Shown: positions 1 to 5,808 of the stretch, one piece after another
Numbering within the stretch: the first letter of the stretch is position 1
Layout of the letters: each line of letters starts with the position of its first letter
Origin: Nitrospinota bacterium
GTDB lineage: Bacteria > Nitrospinota > Nitrospinia > UBA9942
DNA length: 7,500 nt
Assembly: GCA_016234205.1 (NCBI GenBank)
Contig: JACRGN010000011.1
Location: 1-7,500, forward strand
Direction of reading: 5' to 3'
Made by a program: the position numbers and the translations under genes
The notes under the pieces: model-generated
Database searches by the model: none
What the model saw: the letters and a program-made list of their open reading frames with translations, nothing else
Told to the model about the DNA's origin: nothing

Positions 1-44
1 TAATTTAAATTAGCCCTTACCTTCGGCTCTGGAACTTTTTCAGT

Positions 45-78
45 AGCAGTAGGGCAGGTTTAAACCTGCCCTACTGCT
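45..78. repeat. Perfect 34-bp palindrome, REP-like (GTAGGG core)
   Basis: Bases 45-61 are the exact reverse complement of 62-78, centred on TTTAAA. The arm contains GTAGGGCAGG. The same design (GTAGGG, a G-rich arm, TTTAAA centre, mirror image) recurs at 751-781, and the half-core CCCTAC recurs at 686-697 and 717-728, so this is one member of a small repeat family in the window. I infer a REP-type extragenic palindrome. It has no T tract on either side and so does not look like an ordinary intrinsic terminator. Confidence 0.75.
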
Positions 79-100
79 GATCTTGCACCATCTTCGTAGC

Positions 101-159
101 AACCAACTCAAGTTGACACTTTTGACATTGTCAAAAGTGTCAACTTGAGCAAATTGGTT
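101..159. repeat. Long hairpin just downstream of the 166-630 gene
   Basis: Bases 107-126 pair perfectly with 130-149 (20 bp, loop 127-129). The stem continues as 101-106 with 154-159 after a four-base bulge (150-153), giving about 26 pairs in all. It begins seven bases past the TAA of the minus-strand gene at 166-630, the place for a terminator or 3'-end stabilising hairpin. No U tract follows on the minus strand, so a classic Rho-independent terminator is not supported. It differs in sequence from the GTAGGG palindromes beside it. Confidence 0.75.
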
Positions 160-165
160 AAGGTA

Positions 166-630
166 TTAAGTAACCCACTCTTCAGAAAGAATATCGCCTT
201 GAAGACTGACCACTATAGATTTAACAGGGATCTTCCTTTTTGCTGCCTGTAATGCCTGCTGCGCTATAGCTACTAATCCGCCGCAACAAGGCACCTGCAT
301 AATCATTACAGTCAGGGTATTAATCTTGGCATCATCTATTAAGGATTTTATTTTCTCTACATACTCATCCTGTCCTTCGTCTAATTTCGGGCAGGCAATG
401 GCAATGCTTTTACCCTTAAGGTAATCCTTATGGAAGTCGCCTACGGTATAAGCCACGCAATCCGCTGATAAAAGAACGTCTGCCTTATCATAATACGGCG
501 CCATTGGAGAAACCAGGTGAAGTTGTATTGGCCACTGGCTTAATTGCGATTCCCTCTTGCCTGACTCATCGCCTTTTGTTTCTTTTTTCCTAAAGTCCTG
601 CATCTTTGAACCCGGGCATCCATCCATCAT
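166..630 (-). CDS. Cysteine-containing redox-associated protein, ferredoxin-family C-terminal half
   Basis: 154 residues. The start is the ATG at 628-630, because a strong ribosome site (AAGGAGGG, 638-645) sits seven bases upstream; a longer frame from 681 has no such site and runs into repeats. The protein opens with a DGCPGSK motif (C5) and continues with SADCVAY (C58), IACPKLD (C80) and QVPCCGG (C115, C116). From memory, this pattern resembles the C-terminal part of anaerobe proteins that also carry an N-terminal two-cluster ferredoxin domain; that domain is absent here and is not encoded upstream. The Cys motifs could bind metal or an Fe-S cluster, but no activity can be named. It has no signal peptide or clear membrane segment. 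It lies 162 bases after the hemerythrin gene on the same strand, with repeats between, so co-transcription is uncertain. The gene is confident; the function is not. Confidence 0.75.
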   Translation of the reverse strand: MMDGCPGSKMQDFRKKETKGDESGKRESQLSQWPIQLHLVSPMAPYYDKADVLLSADCVAYTVGDFHKDYLKGKSIAIACPKLDEGQDEYVEKIKSLIDDAKINTLTVMIMQVPCCGGLVAIAQQALQAAKRKIPVKSIVVSLQGDILSEEWVT

Positions 631-637
631 TTTAACA

Positions 638-645
638 CCCTCCTT
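638..645 (-). promoter_or_regulatory. Strong ribosome binding site deciding the start at 630
   Basis: On the minus strand AAGGAGGG lies seven bases before ATG at 630. This is the best Shine-Dalgarno match in the window and rules out the longer upstream frame start at 681. Confidence 0.8.
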
Positions 646-660
646 CGTATAATAATTGTT

Positions 661-728
661 TTGGCACACTGATTGGCACACTAAAGTGTGCCCTACAGCT
701 GCTATAAGCTGCTATTGTGTGCCCTACA
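661..728. repeat. Cluster of short direct and inverted repeats
   Basis: TTGGCACACT occurs at 661-670 and 673-682. Its inverted partner AGTGTGCC (685-692) forms an 8-bp stem with 675-682 around a two-base loop. GTGTGCCCTACA occurs at 686-697 and again at 717-728. Between these, AGCTGCTAT is repeated in tandem (697-705 and 707-715). The CCCTACA core links this patch to the palindromes at 45-78 and 751-781. It lies in the leader of the 166-630 gene and looks like degenerate or composite REP sequence. Confidence 0.65.
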
Positions 729-737
729 AATTTTGTC

Positions 738-790
738 GCAAAGGCCTCTATGTAGGGGAGGGTTTTAAACCCTCCCCTACACGCCTTTGC
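738..790. repeat. Nested palindrome, REP-like, after the hemerythrin gene
   Basis: The core is 751-765 paired perfectly with 767-781 (15 bp around one base), carrying TGTAGGGGAGGG. Outer arms 738-745 (GCAAAGGC) and 783-790 pair as a further 8 bp across an asymmetric internal loop. It starts three bases past the TAA (793-795) of the minus-strand hemerythrin gene. It could act as a 3'-end hairpin or transcription brake, but no U tract follows. It shares its architecture with 45-78, so repeat-family membership is the better reading. Confidence 0.75.
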
Positions 791-792
791 CT

Positions 793-1638
793 TTATATTA
801 TTTTCATTCTTTGTTCTGTTTCCGTTACGAATTTTCTACACCTTTCTACCACCTCCTTGCCTATCTTTTCTTCTGCTTCATTAAATTTAGCGAATAGCTC
901 TCCAACCTGTTGGATGGAAAGCCCTCTATCCATCCATGGATACAGGCTCTCATCTTCCTTTTTTATATGCCCTGTAAGGAGTTCCTTATATCCGTTTAAA
1001 TGCTCAATAATCGCTTTTTTATCTTTTCTCTCCAATGCTTCAATAATAGCTCTCACATGGGCCCTGCCGGTCTCATGGTCCTCATGCATGGCCTTTATAA
1101 TATCTAAAGTCCCATCAAAATATTTAAAGAGTATATCCTCTTCTTTGGCATGATGAAATTTATCTGCGTAAGAGCGAATGAAATAAACGCCATCGCATAC
1201 CAACTTTCTACCATCTTCTGTTTCTATGTCTAATTTCTCAATAACCTCTGGTATCAATACCAGCCATTTTTTTATCAAGGCATGTTCATCAACTAATTTC
1301 TGTATAGGCGGAGAATATTTTACTTCTTTTGATTCTGTCGCGGCCTTTTTTTTAATTTTAGGCATCTTTATTTTTCTATCAGGATAAACCCCGTTAGAAA
1401 TATCAATATTGCTATCTCGTTTTGCAAGATTTCTAACGGGGTAAATAGCCCTGGTGATCCGCGCCATCAACTCCTCTTCATCCTCAGGAGAAAGGTTATG
1501 TATCTGGACAATATCCTTCAGGAGACATGAACCTACGCTGCAAGGGACACAGCCAATATTATATTCATTAAGAATATCCCTGACCTCTGGGAATTCTGAG
1601 ATTAGATCTTTTATGCCTTTATTTAAATATTTCTCCAT
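793..1638 (-). CDS. Hemerythrin-domain protein with Cys-rich N-terminal domain (RIC/ScdA-like)
   Basis: 281 residues. Residues 1-65 form a small helical domain of the DUF1858/ScdA_N type with Cys at 30, 33 and 38 (GCVPC then SC). Residues 111-235 are a hemerythrin-like four-helix domain with likely di-iron ligands H119 (DEHA), H162 or H163 with E166/E167 (FHHAKEED), H188 (HEDHETGR), and H224 with E228 (HIKKEDE). Family relatives repair Fe-S clusters after NO or oxidative damage or sense oxygen or NO; the exact role here is inferred. The protein is probably cytoplasmic, with no signal peptide. Residues 68-86 are encoded by a palindromic insert (1388-1442) in the linker between the domains. The start overlaps the regulator gene by 20 bases and has its own GAGG site inside that gene, so the two are translationally linked and share the promoter near 2084-2112. 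Confidence 0.85.
   Translation of the reverse strand: MEKYLNKGIKDLISEFPEVRDILNEYNIGCVPCSVGSCLLKDIVQIHNLSPEDEEELMARITRAIYPVRNLAKRDSNIDISNGVYPDRKIKMPKIKKKAATESKEVKYSPPIQKLVDEHALIKKWLVLIPEVIEKLDIETEDGRKLVCDGVYFIRSYADKFHHAKEEDILFKYFDGTLDIIKAMHEDHETGRAHVRAIIEALERKDKKAIIEHLNGYKELLTGHIKKEDESLYPWMDRGLSIQQVGELFAKFNEAEEKIGKEVVERCRKFVTETEQRMKII
1388..1442. repeat. Palindromic element inserted in frame in a coding region
   Basis: Bases 1388-1401 (ACCCCGTTAGAAAT) are the exact reverse complement of 1429-1442, with a 27-base loop. The element lies entirely in the hemerythrin protein gene and is read through without a stop, adding about 19 residues (VRNLAKRDSNIDISNGVYP) to the inter-domain linker. The flanking peptides IYP and VYP look like a duplicated junction, so the original text was probably AIYP-DRK. 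It resembles, in principle, protein-embedded palindromic elements such as those of Rickettsia, but the sequence is different. Confidence 0.75.
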
Positions 1639-2044
1639 TCTTACCTCGCCTTAATAAAGACGCTACTGTAATAAGCCCTAATTCAGAAACAACGCGTTGT
1701 TCAATCTCTCCAATCCTTTTCTTGAGGATACATTTATCCATGCTTGGGCATAATTTTTTTTTAAAGATACATCTGTTCAGCTTCAGCGGACCCTGGAACA
1801 CCTCTATTAAATCAGTTATAAATATTTCCTTTGGTTTGCGCCTCAATTTAAAACCGCCGGATTTACCTTTAAATGAGGCAAGCACCCCTTTTTTATTCAG
1901 GGCCTGCAGTATCTTCCTCAGGAACGGCCCTGGTATTTTCAGTTTCTGCACAAGCTCAGAAACAGAGGTAACCCCATTCTCATTCTCTGCCATAAAGCAG
2001 AGCGCCCTTATGGCATAATCCGTGTCTCTGGTTATTAATTTCAT
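1619..2044 (-). CDS. Rrf2-family Fe-S transcriptional regulator (NsrR/IscR-like)
   Basis: 141 residues, the usual Rrf2 length. It opens with MKLITRDTDYAIRAL, the typical first helix, followed by a winged helix-turn-helix (about residues 26-70, with PGPFLRKILQALNKKGVL and SGGFKL as recognition helix and wing). Three Cys at 92, 99 and 105 (C-x6-C-x5-C) occupy the loop that binds an Fe-S cluster in IscR, NsrR and relatives, so I infer cluster-based sensing of NO, redox state or Fe-S status. The downstream partner, a hemerythrin/ScdA-like protein, favours an NsrR-like role over IscR. The gene has its own promoter with a dyad in the spacer, probably its own operator. An A9 run lies in the codons just before C99. 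The ligand sensed and the regulon cannot be read from sequence alone. Confidence 0.9.
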   Translation of the reverse strand: MKLITRDTDYAIRALCFMAENENGVTSVSELVQKLKIPGPFLRKILQALNKKGVLASFKGKSGGFKLRRKPKEIFITDLIEVFQGPLKLNRCIFKKKLCPSMDKCILKKRIGEIEQRVVSELGLITVASLLRRGKNGEIFK

Positions 2045-2083
2045 TTTATTCCAGGCCTCTTAGCTTCAGTTCTAATTGATACT

Positions 2084-2112
2084 ATTTTAGTCTCATTTAA
2101 AATGAATGTCAA
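2084..2112 (-). promoter_or_regulatory. Sigma70-type promoter of the rrf2-hemerythrin unit
   Basis: On the minus strand TTGACA (2107-2112) is followed after exactly 17 bases by TAAAAT (2084-2089). The first hexamer is a perfect consensus and the second matches five of six. The predicted start near 2077 leaves a leader of about 33 bases before the ATG at 2044. This is the clearest promoter in the window. Confidence 0.75.
2093..2105. promoter_or_regulatory. Candidate Rrf2/NsrR-type operator in the promoter spacer
   Basis: TCATTT-T-AAATGA on the minus strand is a 13-base dyad lying wholly between the -35 and -10 boxes. Known NsrR sites have a similar ATTT-n-AAAT core. A bound repressor here would block RNA polymerase, fitting autoregulation by the adjacent Rrf2 gene. 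The site is seen; its binding partner is inferred. Confidence 0.55.
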
Positions 2113-2133
2113 GAAAATTCTTCGAATTTTCTT
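2111..2133 (-). terminator. AT-rich hairpin after asrC
   Basis: AAGAAAATTC (2111-2120) pairs perfectly with 2124-2133 around a three-base loop, 15 bases beyond the asrC stop. The stem is AT-rich and is followed on the minus strand by GACATTCATTTT rather than a clean U tract, so it is at best a weak terminator. It overlaps by two bases the -35 box of the next transcription unit. Confidence 0.4.
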
Positions 2134-2148
2134 AATGGGAGGATTATC

Positions 2149-3123
2149 TTATTTCCTTACAGGATAAAAATAACCCGGATTATCTAATTTCTTGGCGAGC
2201 TTTGCTTCAGGGTTTAAAGTTATACCTTTAATAACTTCATGGACAAACGTATCAAATCCTGCCCGGTCTATAATGTATCCGATGAGTTCCTTGGGCGGCT
2301 TGGGGTCTATGTATCTGGAAATAAAGGAATAGACATTCTTGCATACCGCCAGAACCACCTCTTCGCTGGCGTCCTCTATAAAGGTGCCGGCCATGCGGGG
2401 ATTCTTTTTGCCGGTCCTGCCCCCGATGATTATCCGGTAAAGCAATTTTCCACGATAAGCGGCCTGAGTGGGACACTTTAGGATACACTCTCCGCATTTT
2501 ATACAATAATCTTCATCGCGTACTATCCTGTAATTTTCTATTCTCAAGGCACTGGTAACCCTCATCTTACAGTTATCCAAACAGGCCTCACAAAGGATAC
2601 ATGCCTCTTTATCATATTCAGGGAGAACACCCGCAATTATCCCTATATCATTCATATGCGCCTTGATACAATCATTGGGACAGCCGGTAACAGCCACTTT
2701 AAGATGATAATTATTAGGATAGATAGCCGCCTCGAGCTTCTGAGCCAGAAGTGTGGTATCAGAATTGGAAAACTGACATACCCGATTGCCTATGCAGGCA
2801 GAGACATTCCTTGTGCCGGCGGATGGATACCCTTTCTCCGGCTCTTCCAGAATAACATTGCTGCTTTTTTCAATTTCATAAATCATCTTCCTCATAAACT
2901 CCCTGACTTTTTCTATGTCAGAAAGTTTAACCCCCGGGATCTCATAACCCTGGCGAGTAGTTAAATGCACAGTCCCGTTGCCAAATCTCTGGGCCAGGTC
3001 TTTGATAACGTCTAAGTATTTAACTTCAAGATGCCCTCCTGGGATCCTTAAGCGTATTGCAGTTTCGCCGCGCACTTTGGAAATACGAAAGGCATTTTTA
3101 ATTATTTTCTTGGTGTTATACAT
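2149..3123 (-). CDS. asrC: Anaerobic sulfite reductase subunit C (siroheme, catalytic)
   Basis: 324 residues, normal for the family. It carries the siroheme-[4Fe-4S] binding pattern C110-x5-C116 (ACIGNRVC) and C148-x3-C152 (TGCPNDC), plus an inserted two-cluster ferredoxin domain with C175/C178/C181/C185 and C207/C210/C213/C217. The N-terminal ferredoxin-like half-domain contains LTTRQGYEIPGV, typical of the nitrite/sulfite reductase superfamily. It reduces sulfite to sulfide with six electrons in the cytoplasm, receiving them through AsrA and AsrB. Its ATG shares one base with the stop of the FNT gene (TAATG), a sign of translational coupling. All cluster ligands are present, so the enzyme looks intact. 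Confidence 0.93.
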   Translation of the reverse strand: MYNTKKIIKNAFRISKVRGETAIRLRIPGGHLEVKYLDVIKDLAQRFGNGTVHLTTRQGYEIPGVKLSDIEKVREFMRKMIYEIEKSSNVILEEPEKGYPSAGTRNVSACIGNRVCQFSNSDTTLLAQKLEAAIYPNNYHLKVAVTGCPNDCIKAHMNDIGIIAGVLPEYDKEACILCEACLDNCKMRVTSALRIENYRIVRDEDYCIKCGECILKCPTQAAYRGKLLYRIIIGGRTGKKNPRMAGTFIEDASEEVVLAVCKNVYSFISRYIDPKPPKELIGYIIDRAGFDTFVHEVIKGITLNPEAKLAKKLDNPGYFYPVRK

Positions 3124-3896
3124 TATTGACTTTTTTCCTTATAAGTAGCAATACAGTAAAGGGCTCCAACGAAAAAGGCTCCTCCGACGATATTTCCTAA
3201 AGTTACATAGAATAAGTTCCGGCAGTATCCTAACCAGGATACTGCTTGAGTATGCGGGCCGAACAAAGACATGGATAATAATGTCATGTTAGCTACGCTA
3301 TGTTCATAACTGCAGGCAATAAAGGCAAACAGGCACCAGAATATCAAAATACACTTTGCGGTATCGCTCTTGGCGCGAGCCGATGTCCAAAGGGCAAGGC
3401 AAACTAACCAGTTGCAGAGAATACCGCGCAAAAATAACTGCATTGCGCCCAAATTCATTTTTATTGCCGAGGCTTTCTCTATAAAGTTAGCGGCATGAGA
3501 GATTGCCCCTGAGTTTACAACTAAATATGCCAATAAGAGAGAACCGAGCAGATTGCCCACCCAGGAAAATCCCCAGACCTTTATAACCTCTACCAGAGAC
3601 ACTTCCCGTCTAAGAAGCCCTATAGCCATAAACATATTGTTACCCGTAAAAAGCTCAGCCCCGGCAAACACAACCAAAGTCAAGGCAATACCAAAAGAAA
3701 TTCCCATAAGAGTTTTCAAGAATACGGAATTGGCTCCAGCCAACGGCGCCCCTACGGAAAATATCAAAACTATGCCAATCCCGATATACGCGCCAGCTAA
3801 AATACTTGCAGCCATATAAGAAAGAAATGACTTCTTAAGATAATCTATCTTAAGTCTTGCCGCCTGCGAAATGATTTTTACTGATTCTAAATACAT
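3123..3896 (-). CDS. Formate/nitrite-transporter family channel, probably hydrosulfide or sulfite-linked
   Basis: 257 residues, a standard FNT length, with about six membrane helices starting near residue 27. FNT signatures are present: GAELFTGNNM (79-88), GNLLGSLLLAY (114-124), FLRGILCNWLVCLA (155-168), SYEHSVANM (196-204, with the conserved pore His at 199) and GNIVGGAFFVG (234-244). FNT proteins form pentamers passing small anions such as formate, nitrite or HS-. The gene lies between asrB and asrC, and an FNT member beside asrABC in Clostridioides difficile is a hydrosulfide channel, so export of the sulfide product is the best guess; sulfite uptake is the alternative. The ATG at 3894-3896 has an AAAGGAG site five bases upstream. 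Spacing from asrB is 14 bases. Selectivity cannot be read from sequence alone. Confidence 0.88.
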   Translation of the reverse strand: MYLESVKIISQAARLKIDYLKKSFLSYMAASILAGAYIGIGIVLIFSVGAPLAGANSVFLKTLMGISFGIALTLVVFAGAELFTGNNMFMAIGLLRREVSLVEVIKVWGFSWVGNLLGSLLLAYLVVNSGAISHAANFIEKASAIKMNLGAMQLFLRGILCNWLVCLALWTSARAKSDTAKCILIFWCLFAFIACSYEHSVANMTLLSMSLFGPHTQAVSWLGYCRNLFYVTLGNIVGGAFFVGALYCIATYKEKSQ

Positions 3897-3910
3897 ATTG
3901 GCTCCTTTCC

Positions 3911-4723
3911 TTAATCTATTAACTCCTTCGCCTCTGTATAATTAAATATTGGGCCGTCGATACAGACATATTTATCGCGTATCCTGCAATGGCCGCACTT
4001 ACCCACCCCGCATTTCATATGCCTTTCAAAAGATAGCCAGATGTTCTCTTCTTTTACCTTGTATGCCAAAAGCTCCCTTACTGAATTCTTCATCATTAAA
4101 GGCGGGCCTATAACAATGGCTCTTGTGTCTTCCCCGATATCTTTTACATTTTTAATAAAATTTACCACAAATCCAATACTCCCCATCCATGCATAGTCTT
4201 CGTCGCTATCCACGGTAATTTCTATATCTATGCATTTATCACTTATCCTGGAATTTTTCCAGCGCTTTATATCCTCTCGAAAAAGTATGTGTTTTGGAGA
4301 TTTGAATCCTGCTAAAACATCCAGCCTTCTTAACATAGAGCTGTGCCCATTAATATAGCGTTCGATTACCGGCTTGACCGCTGCCAAAGCAGAGCCTCCG
4401 GCTATAATCAAAAGATGCTCGTCCTGAAATTTCTCCAGAGGAAAACTATTACCGTAGGGCCCCCTTACATAAAGGATATCTTCTGTATTAAGTTTAAAGA
4501 AACGGGAGGTAACCTGGCCAACGTTTCTTATGGTAAGTTCAATTCCATGGCTGTCAAATCCACTGATGGATACTGGAATTTCCCCGGCATAAGGAAGCGA
4601 AACCATAACGAATCTTCCCGACTCCTCTTCTACTTTATAATCAAGTAAAAATGACCACTCTATCTGCGTATGTTTTCTTACGTCTAATACCTTAACCAGC
4701 TTAGGTAAATAAATATTATCCAT
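3911..4723 (-). CDS. asrB: Anaerobic sulfite reductase subunit B (FAD, [2Fe-2S])
   Basis: 270 residues, family-typical. It has a ferredoxin-reductase fold: a flavin-binding barrel (about 1-100) with IPVSISG (49-55) where the FAD-binding RxYS-type motif usually lies and GPYGNSFP (88-95), an NAD(P)H-binding half starting at IIAGGSALAAVKPVI (106-120), GPPLMM (206-211), and a C-terminal [2Fe-2S] motif C238-x4-C243-x2-C246-x7-C254 like PyrK-type proteins. It takes electrons from NAD(P)H and passes them to AsrA and AsrC. The nucleotide-binding loop reads GGSALAAV where relatives usually have GG-x-G-x-AP, a possible change in cofactor handling. The start overlaps the end of asrA by eight bases. Confidence 0.92.
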   Translation of the reverse strand: MDNIYLPKLVKVLDVRKHTQIEWSFLLDYKVEEESGRFVMVSLPYAGEIPVSISGFDSHGIELTIRNVGQVTSRFFKLNTEDILYVRGPYGNSFPLEKFQDEHLLIIAGGSALAAVKPVIERYINGHSSMLRRLDVLAGFKSPKHILFREDIKRWKNSRISDKCIDIEITVDSDEDYAWMGSIGFVVNFIKNVKDIGEDTRAIVIGPPLMMKNSVRELLAYKVKEENIWLSFERHMKCGVGKCGHCRIRDKYVCIDGPIFNYTEAKELID

Positions 4724-5741
4724 TTATCGAATGAGCCTCTATGATATGATTTATTTTCTCAACACATTTAAACATACTTATATATTCCGGACACACATCA
4801 TCGCAACGGCCACAGCCAACGCACATATTAAATCCCTGCCTCTTTCTAAAATCGTAAATCTTATGAAGCATCCTGTATCTTAATCTATCCCCTTCTTTTA
4901 TTCTAAAATCATGATTACCCGCCAGGATGGAAAATTTTTTTACCATGCAGGATGCCCAGAGCCTTTTCCTTTCACCCGCGGACTTATCTTCGGGAAGTAT
5001 ATCCTGAACACTAAAACAACTGCAGGTAGGGCAAACTACGGTACACCTGCCGCAGGCGATACAGCGAAGGGTATACTCTTTCCAGATATCGTCTTCAAAG
5101 ATAGAAGCATCTATATCCTGGGGAATTTTTATTGGACAGCTGTCTTGCTCCACAAATCGAGGTCCTGCAACATTTTCTGCATTACGGGGAAAGTAGGCCT
5201 TTAATTCCTCATCTCTTACATGGACTTCATAACCATCTTTTACCTTCCTCATGAATGCCGCCCAATCATCGGTTTTGTTGGTTTGGAAACTTACGCAGAA
5301 ACAATTTTCAAAAGGTTTCTCGCATTCAATCAAGAATAACTTTACTTTTTGACGCAGCCTGCTGTAATAGAAATCCGTGTATCCGCCGCCGTTTAAGAAA
5401 TGCGCATCCAGAACTTTAATCGCATGAATATCGCATGAGCGCAAGAATATAATCATAGGCCGTATCTCGTCATCTATTTCTTCTGGCTTGTTATCCCGGA
5501 ATGAAAACATCGTCTGGCGCAGAGGAAGCAATACCGACTTGGCTGAAAGGTGAGTTTTCTTAAAGAATTCTATTTCATCAAAACTGTCTACCTGTTCATA
5601 CAAAACCTGGCTTGTATCTGAAAACCTTCCTTTACCAGGTTTTTCAACAGGAGCAATAATTATATAATGCCTGCTTAGAATATTAAAAATAGTATTTCCT
5701 TGTTCACTACTAAATCTTGTCATCTTAGATTTATCAGCCAT
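4716..5741 (-). CDS. asrA: Anaerobic sulfite reductase subunit A (4Fe-4S electron transfer)
   Basis: 341 residues, family-typical. Two 4Fe-4S motifs are visible: C227-x2-C230-x2-C233-x3-C237P, extended by PTCSC (C240, C242), and C307-x2-C310-x2-C313-x3-C317P. The N-terminal part carries RSCDIHAI (101-108) and CEKPFENCFC (140-149), also conserved in the related hydrogenase beta-subunit family. It shuttles electrons between AsrB and the siroheme subunit. The ATG at 5739-5741 follows a GGTGA site by about four bases. The start is only 11 bases after a terminator-like U tract, so expression may depend on readthrough or attenuation. First gene of the asr cluster. Confidence 0.93.
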   Translation of the reverse strand: MADKSKMTRFSSEQGNTIFNILSRHYIIIAPVEKPGKGRFSDTSQVLYEQVDSFDEIEFFKKTHLSAKSVLLPLRQTMFSFRDNKPEEIDDEIRPMIIFLRSCDIHAIKVLDAHFLNGGGYTDFYYSRLRQKVKLFLIECEKPFENCFCVSFQTNKTDDWAAFMRKVKDGYEVHVRDEELKAYFPRNAENVAGPRFVEQDSCPIKIPQDIDASIFEDDIWKEYTLRCIACGRCTVVCPTCSCFSVQDILPEDKSAGERKRLWASCMVKKFSILAGNHDFRIKEGDRLRYRMLHKIYDFRKRQGFNMCVGCGRCDDVCPEYISMFKCVEKINHIIEAHSING

Positions 5742-5752
5742 ATTTCACCATT

Positions 5753-5793
5753 AAAAAAGGCGTCTTTGATCCATTTGCAGACAAAAGACGCCT
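5753..5793 (-). terminator. Rho-independent terminator or attenuator before asrA
   Basis: On the minus strand AGGCGTCTTT (5784-5793) pairs with AAAGACGCCT (5758-5767), a perfect 10-bp stem with a 16-base loop, followed directly by six U (5753-5758, the first shared with the stem). This is the best intrinsic terminator in the window. It ends 11 bases before the asrA ATG, leaving no room for a promoter between. Confidence 0.8.
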
Positions 5794-5808
5794 GTGTCTA
5801 AAATAATA

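Larger units (their letters stand above)
1..165. other. Intergenic stretch with two strong palindromes
   Basis: No gene can be supported here. The three minus-strand frames are each closed by stops around positions 40-80 and no plausible start with a ribosome site was seen. The stretch is filled by a perfect 34-bp palindrome (45-78) and a long hairpin (101-159) lying immediately after the stop codon of the gene at 166-630. Bases 1-12 form a small AT palindrome. The end of a neighbouring gene beyond the left edge cannot be excluded. Confidence 0.6.

Noticed and set aside
113..118. TTGACA as a promoter -35 box on the plus strand
   Set aside because: It is part of the long hairpin arm, there is no fitting -10 box, and no plus-strand gene follows.
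631..681. Longer start for the 166-630 gene
   Set aside because: The extra 17 residues are repeat and leader sequence, and the strong ribosome site at 638-645 falls inside them, pointing to the ATG at 630.
656..1153. Plus-strand open frame of 165 residues
   Set aside because: It runs antisense to the hemerythrin gene and through the GTAGGG palindrome (giving the peptide GEGFKPSPT, a typical repeat translation). No ribosome site and no recognisable domain.
2252..2506. Minus-strand 84-residue frame inside asrC
   Set aside because: Out-of-frame shadow of asrC, whose own frame carries all cluster ligands.
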